From: Candidatus Nitrosocosmicus sp.
Lineage (GTDB): Archaea; Thermoproteota; Nitrososphaeria; Nitrososphaerales; Nitrososphaeraceae
Assembly (NCBI GenBank): GCA_013114705.1
Contig: QCWC01000001.1
Span: 1-35,815, forward strand
DNA: 35,815 nucleotides
Reading direction: 5' to 3'
Of the stretch, positions 25,678 through 33,184 are shown piece by piece. Numbering within the stretch: position 1 is the stretch's first letter; every line of letters begins with the position of its first letter. The notes under the pieces were generated by a model. That model was not told the origin of the DNA and ran no database searches. It was given only the letters and a program-made list of their open reading frames with translations. Made by a program: the position numbers and the translations under genes.

Positions 25678-25839
25678 TCTAAGAATTTCAAGTTTTAAAT
25701 TTTCTTTATAGGATATCAGTCTATTTAACCTAACAGACAATTAGCATAGAAACGCGTAAATGTAACTTGCATCAAAAAAAATTATCGACTAGTTCTGAGG
25801 TACCTAGAGGCGAGTTGGACACCAGGCTTAATACCTACG

Positions 25840-25850
25840 ATATATTTTAA
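25840..25850 (+). promoter_or_regulatory. TATA-like box for the NorQ/NorD pair
   Basis: ATATATTTTAA is centred about 36 bases before ATG 25881, which allows a short leader containing GAGGGAG. Confidence 0.4.
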
Positions 25851-25880
25851 TTAGATAGAAGAGGGAGAAAATTTAAATTG

Positions 25881-26696
25881 ATGTCTACAGCCAGCGATTC
25901 AAACATCGAGTATATTGACTGGAATCACGCTTTTGATACGCTTCAAAAAGCATATCAATTAGGAATTTTTGTTTTGATTATAGGTCCAAAGGGTACTGGT
26001 AAAACAACTCTTGTAAGAAAATTTGCCTCCCAGATGGGCAAGGAATTATCTTCGGTAAACTTTAGTTTAAGAACCAGAGAATCACACCTAATAGGTACCA
26101 ATACTTTAGATAATGGTCAAATTAATTTCGTCAATGGAGTACTAGTTCATTCGATGAACCAAGGTGATATATTGTATCTGGATGAATTAAATGCCGCTGA
26201 ACCTGATGTGTTGTTAAGACTTGATGAAGCGCTTGACGACAGAAGGCAAATTGTTTTAAAAGAATTTCACGGCCAGACGATAAAAGCAAAGGACAACTGG
26301 TTTGTAATAGGAACGATAAACCCATTATCTCATGTAGGAACAAAGGAGCTCCCCCCACAAATTTTGAGTCGTTTCCCAATAAGAATAATGCTAGATTATC
26401 CACCTGAAGAGACTGAATTGGAGATTATCAGAAAGCACGTAAATATAAACAACATTACTCAAGAAGAAAACATTCGAAGTGCTATCAAATTAGCAAGTAA
26501 TTTGCGAAAAGCTGCTTCATTGGAAGAAATTTTTTATAGTCCGAGTTTGAGGGAGACAATTGCATATTCTAAACTAGTAGTAAGCGGTACAAATGCAAAA
26601 GATGCAGCCGAAATAGTTTTTGCAAACGTCTATCATCAATGGGGCGAAATCGAATATAGAAAAGTCATGGATATTATCGCTTCTATTTTCTTATGA
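25881..26696 (+). CDS. MoxR/NorQ/CbbQ-type AAA+ ATPase
   Basis: 271 aa from ATG 25881. Walker A is GPKGTGKT (about 35-42), Walker B LYLDELNAAE (about 98-107), sensor 1 is FVIGTINP, and an Arg finger region follows in PQILSRFPIR. NorQ/CbbQ-type ATPases work with a VWA protein to insert metals into, or reactivate, enzymes such as nitric oxide reductase, nitrite reductase or Rubisco. The VWA partner follows 18 bases downstream, so the two form an operon. No obvious client enzyme is encoded in the window. Confidence 0.9.
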   Translation: MSTASDSNIEYIDWNHAFDTLQKAYQLGIFVLIIGPKGTGKTTLVRKFASQMGKELSSVNFSLRTRESHLIGTNTLDNGQINFVNGVLVHSMNQGDILYLDELNAAEPDVLLRLDEALDDRRQIVLKEFHGQTIKAKDNWFVIGTINPLSHVGTKELPPQILSRFPIRIMLDYPPEETELEIIRKHVNINNITQEENIRSAIKLASNLRKAASLEEIFYSPSLRETIAYSKLVVSGTNAKDAAEIVFANVYHQWGEIEYRKVMDIIASIFL

Positions 26697-26714
26697 TGTT
26701 AATTAGGGGAAAAA

Positions 26715-28508
26715 ATGTCCATCTTTTGGAATAAGAAGAAAACCTCCGGAGAGGAAGAAGAGAAAGAACAATCCAAGATAGGCGCTCCCTTATCAAACAC
26801 TTACAACACTAGCAATACTACCAAGACAAACTCCAAATCAGAGATAAAAACAAAACACGAGTCAATTCTAAGGTTTGATGATATGGATCTGGAAAATATC
26901 CATATCAGAAATGATGTGTTACTAGAAATTGCTACTTTTCTTTCTCGCAGGTGGTCGGATAGTTCCGATTCTACGATTCATATTTCCAGAGAAGGAAAAA
27001 CTTCAACTAATTTAGAAAAAAAAAGAATAACCCTTCCGGGTTTAGATTACTTTTATGGCAATATTTTTCAAAAATATAGACAATGGCGAACGTTACTATG
27101 GTATGAATCTATAAGACTAAAATATTCATTTAAAATTTTTGATACTGATGTAGTATTTGGATTCATTTTTAATATCCTTGAGACAAAACGAGTAGAAATT
27201 TTGGGGCTAGAAGAATGGAAAGGTATGATTAAAGAAATTATTTTTTATGAGGGTCTTTCATGGCATAACAAGCCACTTTTAAACTCTCTTCATGGTAGAA
27301 ATAAAGTTCTAGAAGCATTCTCACAGTACTTTTTGACTGGTTATATAAAGGGAGAATTATTTGGCGGCGAAAACGAAAGAGTGGTAAAGGCTTCAGAGTA
27401 TGCCCACGAAATTATCAAAGATTATGTAAAGAAATTCAATCTCAAAAACAAAACACATGACCCAACCGAAGATCAAAAATGGTTGGAAAAAGAAACCAGA
27501 CAAATTATCAAGATTTTGCAAGTTGATTCATTGATGTCGGCTCCTCCGATACCCATGCTTATGCCCAAAAGTAAAGTAGGATTATCCATGAAACAAGAAG
27601 AGATATTATCTCAAATAGAAAAATTGGTAAAAATAAAGACAAAGGAAATCGAAATTGAGAAATTAAAAAAAGAGATCGTTCAGGGAGACGACATTAATGA
27701 GGAATTTAGGATAATCGTAAAAGAGAGTCAAAAAAATGATAACAAGGGATTTGAGTCGACTGAAAATTTGTCCATTGCAATTCCAGATAATACCGGTATT
27801 AACGAAAATGCAATATACGACTTTAATTTGATAAACAAAGTCAAGACTGCTCTCAAAGAATGGAAGAGCGGTTGGAGAGAAAGATATGACTTTACTGGAG
27901 AAGAGATAGAAGTTGAAAACTACATTGAGAGACAACCCAAAGTCTTTATCAAAGACAAAAAAATCGCCATAAATGTCAAGATTGCGATATTGCTGGACCT
28001 TTCTAGTAGTATCGAAGATAACGAAATTGAATATAAGAAGGCCACTGTAGCGTTATGCGAAGGACTGGATTATTTGGGAATAAAATTTTCAATCTACGCT
28101 TTTAACACAGAATCTCGCTCTGTTAAATGCTGGATAATAAAACCCCCCTCTGTTAGATGGGGAGCGTTATATGCCAGAAGACTGATGCAAGTAAGGCCAT
28201 TAGGTGGAACACCATTAGGTGAGGTTTACAAAATACTAAATCCCAGTATCAATGCTTTTAAGCCAGACATATTTGTAACATTAACCGATGGTGAGCCATC
28301 TGACATGGATGCGGTGAGATCCATCGTTTTATCCTATAAGCGCAGTGGTATTCAAATGATTGCAATAGGTTTGGGCGCGGACCTAGGGGATGCAATAGGC
28401 ATTGGCCATAATCTAAAGTATCTTAACTACCAGAGAACACTAACACTGTCTAAAAAAAGATTACAAGATTTACCCAAAAAGGTTCTGGGTCTGCTAACCG
28501 TAGATTAG
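26715..28508 (+). CDS. NorD/CoxE-like VWA-domain protein
   Basis: 597 aa. A Thr/Ser/Lys-rich start is followed by a helical domain (about 60-400, containing a Lys/Glu-rich coiled-coil stretch near 290-340) and a C-terminal von Willebrand A domain (about 420-597). The MIDAS metal site is intact: DLSSS near residue 427, a Thr in GGTPLGE, and TDGEPSDMD. This is the expected partner of the MoxR/NorQ ATPase immediately upstream. A GGGG-rich ribosome-binding site (TTAGGGG) precedes ATG 26715. Client enzyme unknown; copper nitrite reductase or ammonia monooxygenase are possible in this group. Confidence 0.88.
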   Translation: MSIFWNKKKTSGEEEEKEQSKIGAPLSNTYNTSNTTKTNSKSEIKTKHESILRFDDMDLENIHIRNDVLLEIATFLSRRWSDSSDSTIHISREGKTSTNLEKKRITLPGLDYFYGNIFQKYRQWRTLLWYESIRLKYSFKIFDTDVVFGFIFNILETKRVEILGLEEWKGMIKEIIFYEGLSWHNKPLLNSLHGRNKVLEAFSQYFLTGYIKGELFGGENERVVKASEYAHEIIKDYVKKFNLKNKTHDPTEDQKWLEKETRQIIKILQVDSLMSAPPIPMLMPKSKVGLSMKQEEILSQIEKLVKIKTKEIEIEKLKKEIVQGDDINEEFRIIVKESQKNDNKGFESTENLSIAIPDNTGINENAIYDFNLINKVKTALKEWKSGWRERYDFTGEEIEVENYIERQPKVFIKDKKIAINVKIAILLDLSSSIEDNEIEYKKATVALCEGLDYLGIKFSIYAFNTESRSVKCWIIKPPSVRWGALYARRLMQVRPLGGTPLGEVYKILNPSINAFKPDIFVTLTDGEPSDMDAVRSIVLSYKRSGIQMIAIGLGADLGDAIGIGHNLKYLNYQRTLTLSKKRLQDLPKKVLGLLTVD

Positions 28509-28518
28509 AATAAACCAT

Positions 28519-29184
28519 TTAGAATTTGAGGTCTGGATGCTCCTTTTCTAGCTTTTTCCAATCATTTAAAAACAAATCTAGTCCCTTGTCTGTTAATGGG
28601 TGTCGGATCATCTTGTCTAAAATATCTGGAGGAAGTGTGACTACGTCTGCGCCCATTTTTGCAGATTCTATAACATGTAGAGGATGACGTACGCTGGCCA
28701 CCAGCACTTGCGTAGATATATCATAACTTGCAAAAATTTGAACTATTTCGCTAACAAGGTTTAACCCCTCACTTCCAATGTCATCCAATCGGCCAATGAA
28801 GGGACTTACATATGTAGCACCTGCTTTTGCTGCAAGCAGTGCCTGATTAGCCGAAAATATCAAAGTAACGTTTGTTTTAATGTCGTTGCTACTCAACGCC
28901 TTTACAACTTTAAGTCCATCCATAGTCATTGGCACTTTTACCACGACATTCTTTCCATATTTTGCGAGTTTCAATCCTTCATCCATCATCTCATCAAAAG
29001 TACTGGCTACAATTTCCAAGCTGACCGGTCCGTTGATGTATTGCACAATTTCTTTCATGGTTTGAATGGGATTTCCCTTTTCTTTTGAAAGCAATGTAGG
29101 ATTAGTAGTGATACCATCCACAATGCCCATTTCACTATATTTTTTAATGGAATCTAAGTTGGCTGTGTCTAAAAAAATCTTCAT
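28519..29184 (-). CDS. tal: Transaldolase (small TalC/Fsa-type)
   Basis: 221 aa, the short single-domain transaldolase family. The N-terminus (KIFLDTANLDSIKKYSEMG) and GITTNPTLLSKE are diagnostic, and the Schiff-base Lys lies in VVVKVPMTMDG (about residue 84). It transfers a dihydroxyacetone unit between fructose-6-P/erythrose-4-P and sedoheptulose-7-P/glyceraldehyde-3-P; some members act instead as fructose-6-P aldolases. Its ATG overlaps the transketolase-C stop (ATGA). It is the last gene of the pentose phosphate operon. Confidence 0.94.
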   Translation of the reverse strand: MKIFLDTANLDSIKKYSEMGIVDGITTNPTLLSKEKGNPIQTMKEIVQYINGPVSLEIVASTFDEMMDEGLKLAKYGKNVVVKVPMTMDGLKVVKALSSNDIKTNVTLIFSANQALLAAKAGATYVSPFIGRLDDIGSEGLNLVSEIVQIFASYDISTQVLVASVRHPLHVIESAKMGADVVTLPPDILDKMIRHPLTDKGLDLFLNDWKKLEKEHPDLKF

Positions 29185-30173
29185 TTTTTCTCTCTTTTAT
29201 TTAGTTCTACAGCATTTCTTACTATTTCTTTCGGAGACAATCCATATTTATCTAAAAGTGAATCGATTTCCTCATCTCTTGCAGATTCACCATACTTGTC
29301 TTTAATACCTATTTTTCTTACAAAGGTAGGGCATATGTCGGATGTTACTTCAGAAATTGCAGATCCAAGGCCACCCACAACATTATGCTCCTCAACAGAA
29401 ATCAAAGATCCAGTTTCTTTGGCGCATTTGTAGATCAAATCAGTATCGATTGGTTTTATGGAATACATATCAATAACCCTGCATGAAATTCCATGTTCTT
29501 TTTTCAGAGTATCACTTGCTTTTTGAGATGCAGAGACCATAGTACCACACGCGAAAATGCTCAAATCAGCACCATCAGTTACTACTTTTCCTTTACCTAT
29601 TTCAAAATCTGTCTCTTCGGGGTAGAGCTCCTCGGTAGATGGTCTTGCTAGCCTCACGTAGAAGGGACCTGGAATTTGCACAATGTTTTCTAACAATTTC
29701 TTGACTGATGGAGCATCTGCAGGGACGAGTACTCTCATATTTGGCAACGATCTCATTATAGAGATATCTTCGATTTGCTGATGAGAAGCCCCATCCGGTC
29801 CTACAGATAACCCAGCATGAGATACAACAATTTTTACATCCAGATTAGGATAACAAATTGCATTGCGGATTTGATCAAGGCAGCGTCCGGGAATAAAAGC
29901 AGCATACGTGCTTGCAAAAGAAATTTTTTCAGCAATTGCGAGCCCAGCAGCAATAGAAACCAAGTTTGCCTCGGCAATGCCTACATTAAATAGCCTATCA
30001 GGAAACATTTCACCAAATTTCTTGGTCTTTAGTGAGTCAGTAGTGTCTCCACCTACGCATACAATATTGGGGTATTTTTTGCCCAAGTTTACAAGAGATT
30101 CACCATATGCAGATCTCATGTCGGAGAAGCGAATTTCATTGGTAGTGTTCAAAGAGTACAAATCATTTTTCAC
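29181..30173 (-). CDS. Transketolase C-terminal subunit
   Basis: 330 aa. It covers the pyrimidine-binding and C-terminal domains of transketolase; the catalytic Glu lies in NVGIAEANLVSIAAG, and HAGLSVGPDGASHQ is the conserved His loop. With the N-terminal half encoded separately, the two must assemble to make the thiamine-diphosphate active site. The start is GTG 30173, overlapping the stop of a 26-codon ORF (GTGA); the stop overlaps tal (ATGA). Split transketolases are usual in archaea. Confidence 0.94.
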   Translation of the reverse strand: MKNDLYSLNTTNEIRFSDMRSAYGESLVNLGKKYPNIVCVGGDTTDSLKTKKFGEMFPDRLFNVGIAEANLVSIAAGLAIAEKISFASTYAAFIPGRCLDQIRNAICYPNLDVKIVVSHAGLSVGPDGASHQQIEDISIMRSLPNMRVLVPADAPSVKKLLENIVQIPGPFYVRLARPSTEELYPEETDFEIGKGKVVTDGADLSIFACGTMVSASQKASDTLKKEHGISCRVIDMYSIKPIDTDLIYKCAKETGSLISVEEHNVVGGLGSAISEVTSDICPTFVRKIGIKDKYGESARDEEIDSLLDKYGLSPKEIVRNAVELNKREKK

Positions 30174-30250
30174 CTACACATAATAATTTTTTCTTTGTCA
30201 AGAATTGCAGCAGCATAAGCAGGGGCAAAATATCCAGTTAACATTTTCAT
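30170..30250 (-). CDS. Possible 26-aa peptide between transketolase subunits
   Basis: ATG 30250 starts four bases after the stop of the fused transketolase-N/epimerase gene. The frame ends in TGA that overlaps the GTG start of transketolase-C (GTGA). The peptide begins KMLTGYFAPAYAAAILDKEK, with a short hydrophobic Ala-rich part. Exact abutment on both sides suggests translational coupling, so it could be a coupling cistron or a small subunit. It could also be a chance frame in an 81-base gap. Confidence 0.35.
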   Translation of the reverse strand: MKMLTGYFAPAYAAAILDKEKIIMCR

Positions 30251-30254
30251 TAAT

Positions 30255-31913
30255 TTATACACTTTTAATTTCGTATCGATCCAATATAGTTTTTCTGCCT
30301 TTGATCCAATCTTCTCGTATATTCAATTTCTGCGAGTTAGCCAGTAATGTTTGTTCCAGATGAGAATCTAGCTTAAATTTAGTCTCCGAAATCCTCTTGT
30401 CTATGTCCTCAGAACCAAAAATTGCATTACCCATGACGAAAATCCTACAGCCTACTTCAAAACAGCTTTCTATGGTCGATTGATCTATTCCTCCATCAGC
30501 CTCAATATATCCTGTGTATCCATTTTCCCTCAACTTTGGTATCAAGTTTTTCATCTTGGGTAACACTTCTGGTATAAACTTTTGGCCAGCAAATCCAGGA
30601 TTTACAGACATTATGATCAAGACATCCAGATCATCCAAGTGTGAATAAATCCACCCAGGCAAATCTGTAGCGGGGTTTATTGCCAATCCAGGACTTATGC
30701 CATTGGAAATTAACTTTGCACTCATTTTCTCAAATTCCTTCTCACCGTTACAAACTTCGCTATGTGTTGTAATTATATCACATCCTGCATCAATGAAGGA
30801 ATCCAAATAAGAATCAGGACTTTGAATCATCAAGTGCGCGTCAAATGGCAATTTGGTGATCCCTCTTAGATTCTTTATAACATCAAAAGAAAAAGTGGTA
30901 TTTGGCACGAATTTTCCATCCATCACATCCAGGTGAATCATATCTGCTCCGAATTTTTCTGCAAGTTCAATTTTATTAATTAGGCTCTTTTCTTCGATTC
31001 CGGTAGACCCTGCGATAATGGAAGGAGATATCAAGTATTCACCCTCAAGCTCCTCAATGAGCAATGGCAAATGTTTTTTTGAAGGTGCCTTACCATGCCA
31101 TTGAGGATTGTTGGCCATATGTTTTATTCCGTTTCCTTTTATGGTATTTGCTATGATTATTTTGGGTTTGTTTGGAGGCCTATTTAGCAGTTCGGGCACC
31201 AATTGTTCAATTTTGTGACCATTAACCTCTACGACATCCCAATTAAAGGAACTCCACTTTTCTTTAATCGGATCTATAGGCATAATATCCTCTGTAAAGC
31301 CATCTTGTTGGATCTTGTTTCTATCCAATATTGCTACCAAGTTATCAAGTTTAAATTTTGAAGCTGCCATAGAAGCCTCCCAGACCTGTCCCTCGTTTGT
31401 CTCCCCGTCTCCCAGCAAGCAGTATACAGTATTGTCTTGTTTATCAAGTCTATTTGCCAAACATAAACCAATTGAGACTGACAGTCCAATTCCTTCTGAC
31501 CCACCAGAGTATTCAATACCTGGAACGCTATGATGTTTCTGGTATTCGCTGTACCTTACGGGGTGTCCTTGAAGTCGGGAGTTTAGTTTCCTTAGAGTCT
31601 TCATTTCCTCCTTTGGAAAAGAGCCAGCCAATGACAAAGTGGCGTAATATCCGGGCGCCGAATGCGCCTTTGAATTAATAAAATAATCTCGTTGACGTAA
31701 TCTCGGATTGGAAATATCTACGTTCATTATTTGGAAATAAAGTGATCCCATTATCTCAGCAGCGGAAAAGGATGCTCCCGGATGACCTGATCCGGCTTCA
31801 GTTATACCAGTTAAAGCTAGTATACGGATTTCTCGAATCTTTTCTTTTAATTTTAAATATCTATTTATAAAGTACAATCTCTTATCGTCCTCCCTAAAAT
31901 GAACACTTTCCAC
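30255..31913 (-). CDS. Fusion: transketolase N-terminal subunit + ribulose-phosphate 3-epimerase
   Basis: 552 aa with two enzymes in one frame. Residues 1-290 are the thiamine-diphosphate-binding half of transketolase (SGHPGASFSAAEIMG, then GDGETNEGQVWEA with D169 and N173), ending normally in HGKAPSKKHLPLLIEELE. From residue 294 a complete ribulose-5-phosphate 3-epimerase follows: ISPSIIAG, metal ligands H327/D329 (IHLDVMDG), H360 (DAHLMIQ) and D473 (EADGGID), and VNPGFAGQKF. Residues 510-552 are a charged tail I do not recognise. One polypeptide would thus make xylulose-5-P and use it with the separate C-subunit. The start is GTG 31913. No stop or frame change occurs at the junction. Confidence 0.93.
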   Translation of the reverse strand: MESVHFREDDKRLYFINRYLKLKEKIREIRILALTGITEAGSGHPGASFSAAEIMGSLYFQIMNVDISNPRLRQRDYFINSKAHSAPGYYATLSLAGSFPKEEMKTLRKLNSRLQGHPVRYSEYQKHHSVPGIEYSGGSEGIGLSVSIGLCLANRLDKQDNTVYCLLGDGETNEGQVWEASMAASKFKLDNLVAILDRNKIQQDGFTEDIMPIDPIKEKWSSFNWDVVEVNGHKIEQLVPELLNRPPNKPKIIIANTIKGNGIKHMANNPQWHGKAPSKKHLPLLIEELEGEYLISPSIIAGSTGIEEKSLINKIELAEKFGADMIHLDVMDGKFVPNTTFSFDVIKNLRGITKLPFDAHLMIQSPDSYLDSFIDAGCDIITTHSEVCNGEKEFEKMSAKLISNGISPGLAINPATDLPGWIYSHLDDLDVLIIMSVNPGFAGQKFIPEVLPKMKNLIPKLRENGYTGYIEADGGIDQSTIESCFEVGCRIFVMGNAIFGSEDIDKRISETKFKLDSHLEQTLLANSQKLNIREDWIKGRKTILDRYEIKSV

Positions 31914-32295
31914 TCCAACTTACCCATATCCCAATACACTGATCCTTCAAAAGACAAATAGATAAAAAGGTAACTTCCAAAGTTATTATAAATTAACCGA
32001 AATAATCGGGTTTCTTCCAAAACCAGTTTCCATATCCTGATTCTCTCTAATCAATGGTCCATCTACAGTATACCAGCCCGTAGTGATTAGTCCATTATTT
32101 TATTAACATGCCAAGATTTACAAAACAAAAAGAATTTTATCTGGGCACTGAATTCTAGTCAAGTCAATTAAACTAAAATTCTTTCGAGTTAAAAAGAAAA
32201 ACAGAGACGGCGTTTTAAAATCTACTATAATTTAATATTTGTACAGAGGTAAAGCAGGCTGCATGAATTACTTTAAAAAATTGCAGGCGGACCAT
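31914..32295. other. Intergenic region with a possible gene remnant
   Basis: No intact gene. On the minus strand, 31986-32098 reads as 35 residues ending in a stop (GLITTGWYTVDGPLIRENQD and on to a GFGRNP motif), closed upstream by two consecutive TAA codons. It has a protein-like composition and may be the 3' remnant of a lost gene. The rest is AT-rich and featureless. Confidence 0.3.
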
Positions 32296-32535
32296 CTAGT
32301 TCATAACTCTTCCAAATTCATCATTGTCTGCGGCTCCCTTGAATACTTTATCATAGCACACTTCTGCATTTTCCATAGAAAATGTACCGTTATGATTTGC
32401 TGCCCTTGTTACGCAATTAAAATACCTTGTCAAGGCATTTGCGGGCTCTACAATAGAAATTTGTGCTATTATTAGCAAAGAAAATACAATGCATGAAATT
32501 TGTAAGATGTTTTCCATATTGGGATTCAAAGTCAT
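32296..32535 (-). CDS. Small secreted protein, 79 aa
   Basis: ATG 32535 gives 79 aa; a second in-frame ATG six codons later is a plausible alternative start. Residues 8-33 are a signal peptide (ILQISCIVFSLLIIAQISIV, cleavage near ANA-L). The mature part of about 45 residues has two cysteines (NCVTRAA, EVCYDKVF), probably joined by a disulfide, and ends acidic. I do not recognise the family. It begins six bases after the corrected stop of the frameshifted gene upstream, so both were probably one operon of exported proteins. Confidence 0.6.
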   Translation of the reverse strand: MTLNPNMENILQISCIVFSLLIIAQISIVEPANALTRYFNCVTRAANHNGTFSMENAEVCYDKVFKGAADNDEFGRVMN

Positions 32536-32541
32536 TTTGAC

Positions 32542-32897
32542 TTACAGACCTCCGAAATCAAAACCCTGTTCATCAAAAAAATCATAGTCTAAGAGTGTTT
32601 CTCCAAGCAAGACTTTACCATTACAAGTTTTTATTTGATTTTTTGTAGGTTCCTTTTCAAAGGATTCGCATTTTTCTGTACCTCTGCATTTAGCATCAAT
32701 TTTTTTTCATTAATACATTCACAAAAAGCATGCAACCAGCTATTATCAAGGGACTGGTCACCAAAGTTGATTTTAACTAGACTTTGGACCTGAGTGTTAG
32801 CTGTTTTAAATTGAGTTTGAAAACCTTTGTCTATACTGGTCGACAAAGTACCTATAAAAGTTGAGATAACTAATGAATCTGCCAGAAGATGCTTCAT
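32542..32897 (-). pseudogene. Secreted-type Cys-containing protein, frameshifted at an A8 run
   Basis: From ATG 32897 the frame is open for 88 codons, but the final part (NPLKRNLQKIK) is unlike the rest. Adding one A to the A8 run (T8 on the plus strand, 32700-32707) joins the start to a second frame (KIDAKCRGTEKCESFEKEPT) that continues through KTCNGKVLLGETLLDYDFFD to TAA 32542-32544. The restored product has 118 residues, five Cys, an N-terminal hydrophobic segment (LLADSLVISTFIGTLS) and ends six bases before the next gene. The coding quality of the second frame and the tight spacing argue for a real gene with a slippage mutation, a sequencing error or programmed slippage. Confidence 0.6.
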
Positions 32898-33184
32898 CTG
32901 TACAATCTTCTAGATAAATTATATAACGCATGCTACATTATTTTATGATTCAATTCTAAATAACAAATTTATTGTCGTTATTGTCAAAACCTTCCAAGGT
33001 CATTGCACAATCGGATCATTGAATGTTGGGATTGGGGTATTTGTGCAACGGAACGATAACTACCGGAATATTCTTGGTGAACTTGTGTTTTTCTTACGAT
33101 GAATATTTTAAAATGCTAAAAATAAATTTTCTCTAAATATAATATATAAATATAATTATTAGTATAATATCATAGTGATTTTTT
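32898..33184. promoter_or_regulatory. Divergent promoter region with inverted repeat
   Basis: The spacer between the secreted-protein operon and htrA. TTGCACAA (33003-33010) and TTGTGCAA (33041-33048) form an 8-bp inverted repeat with a 30-base gap. TATA-like boxes (TAATATATAAATATA near 33140-33154 and GTATAATAT near 33162-33170) precede htrA. Confidence 0.4.

Noticed and set aside
32239-32475. 78-codon plus-strand ORF with many Cys
   Set aside because: Antisense to the 79-aa secreted protein, which has a clear signal peptide and operon spacing.
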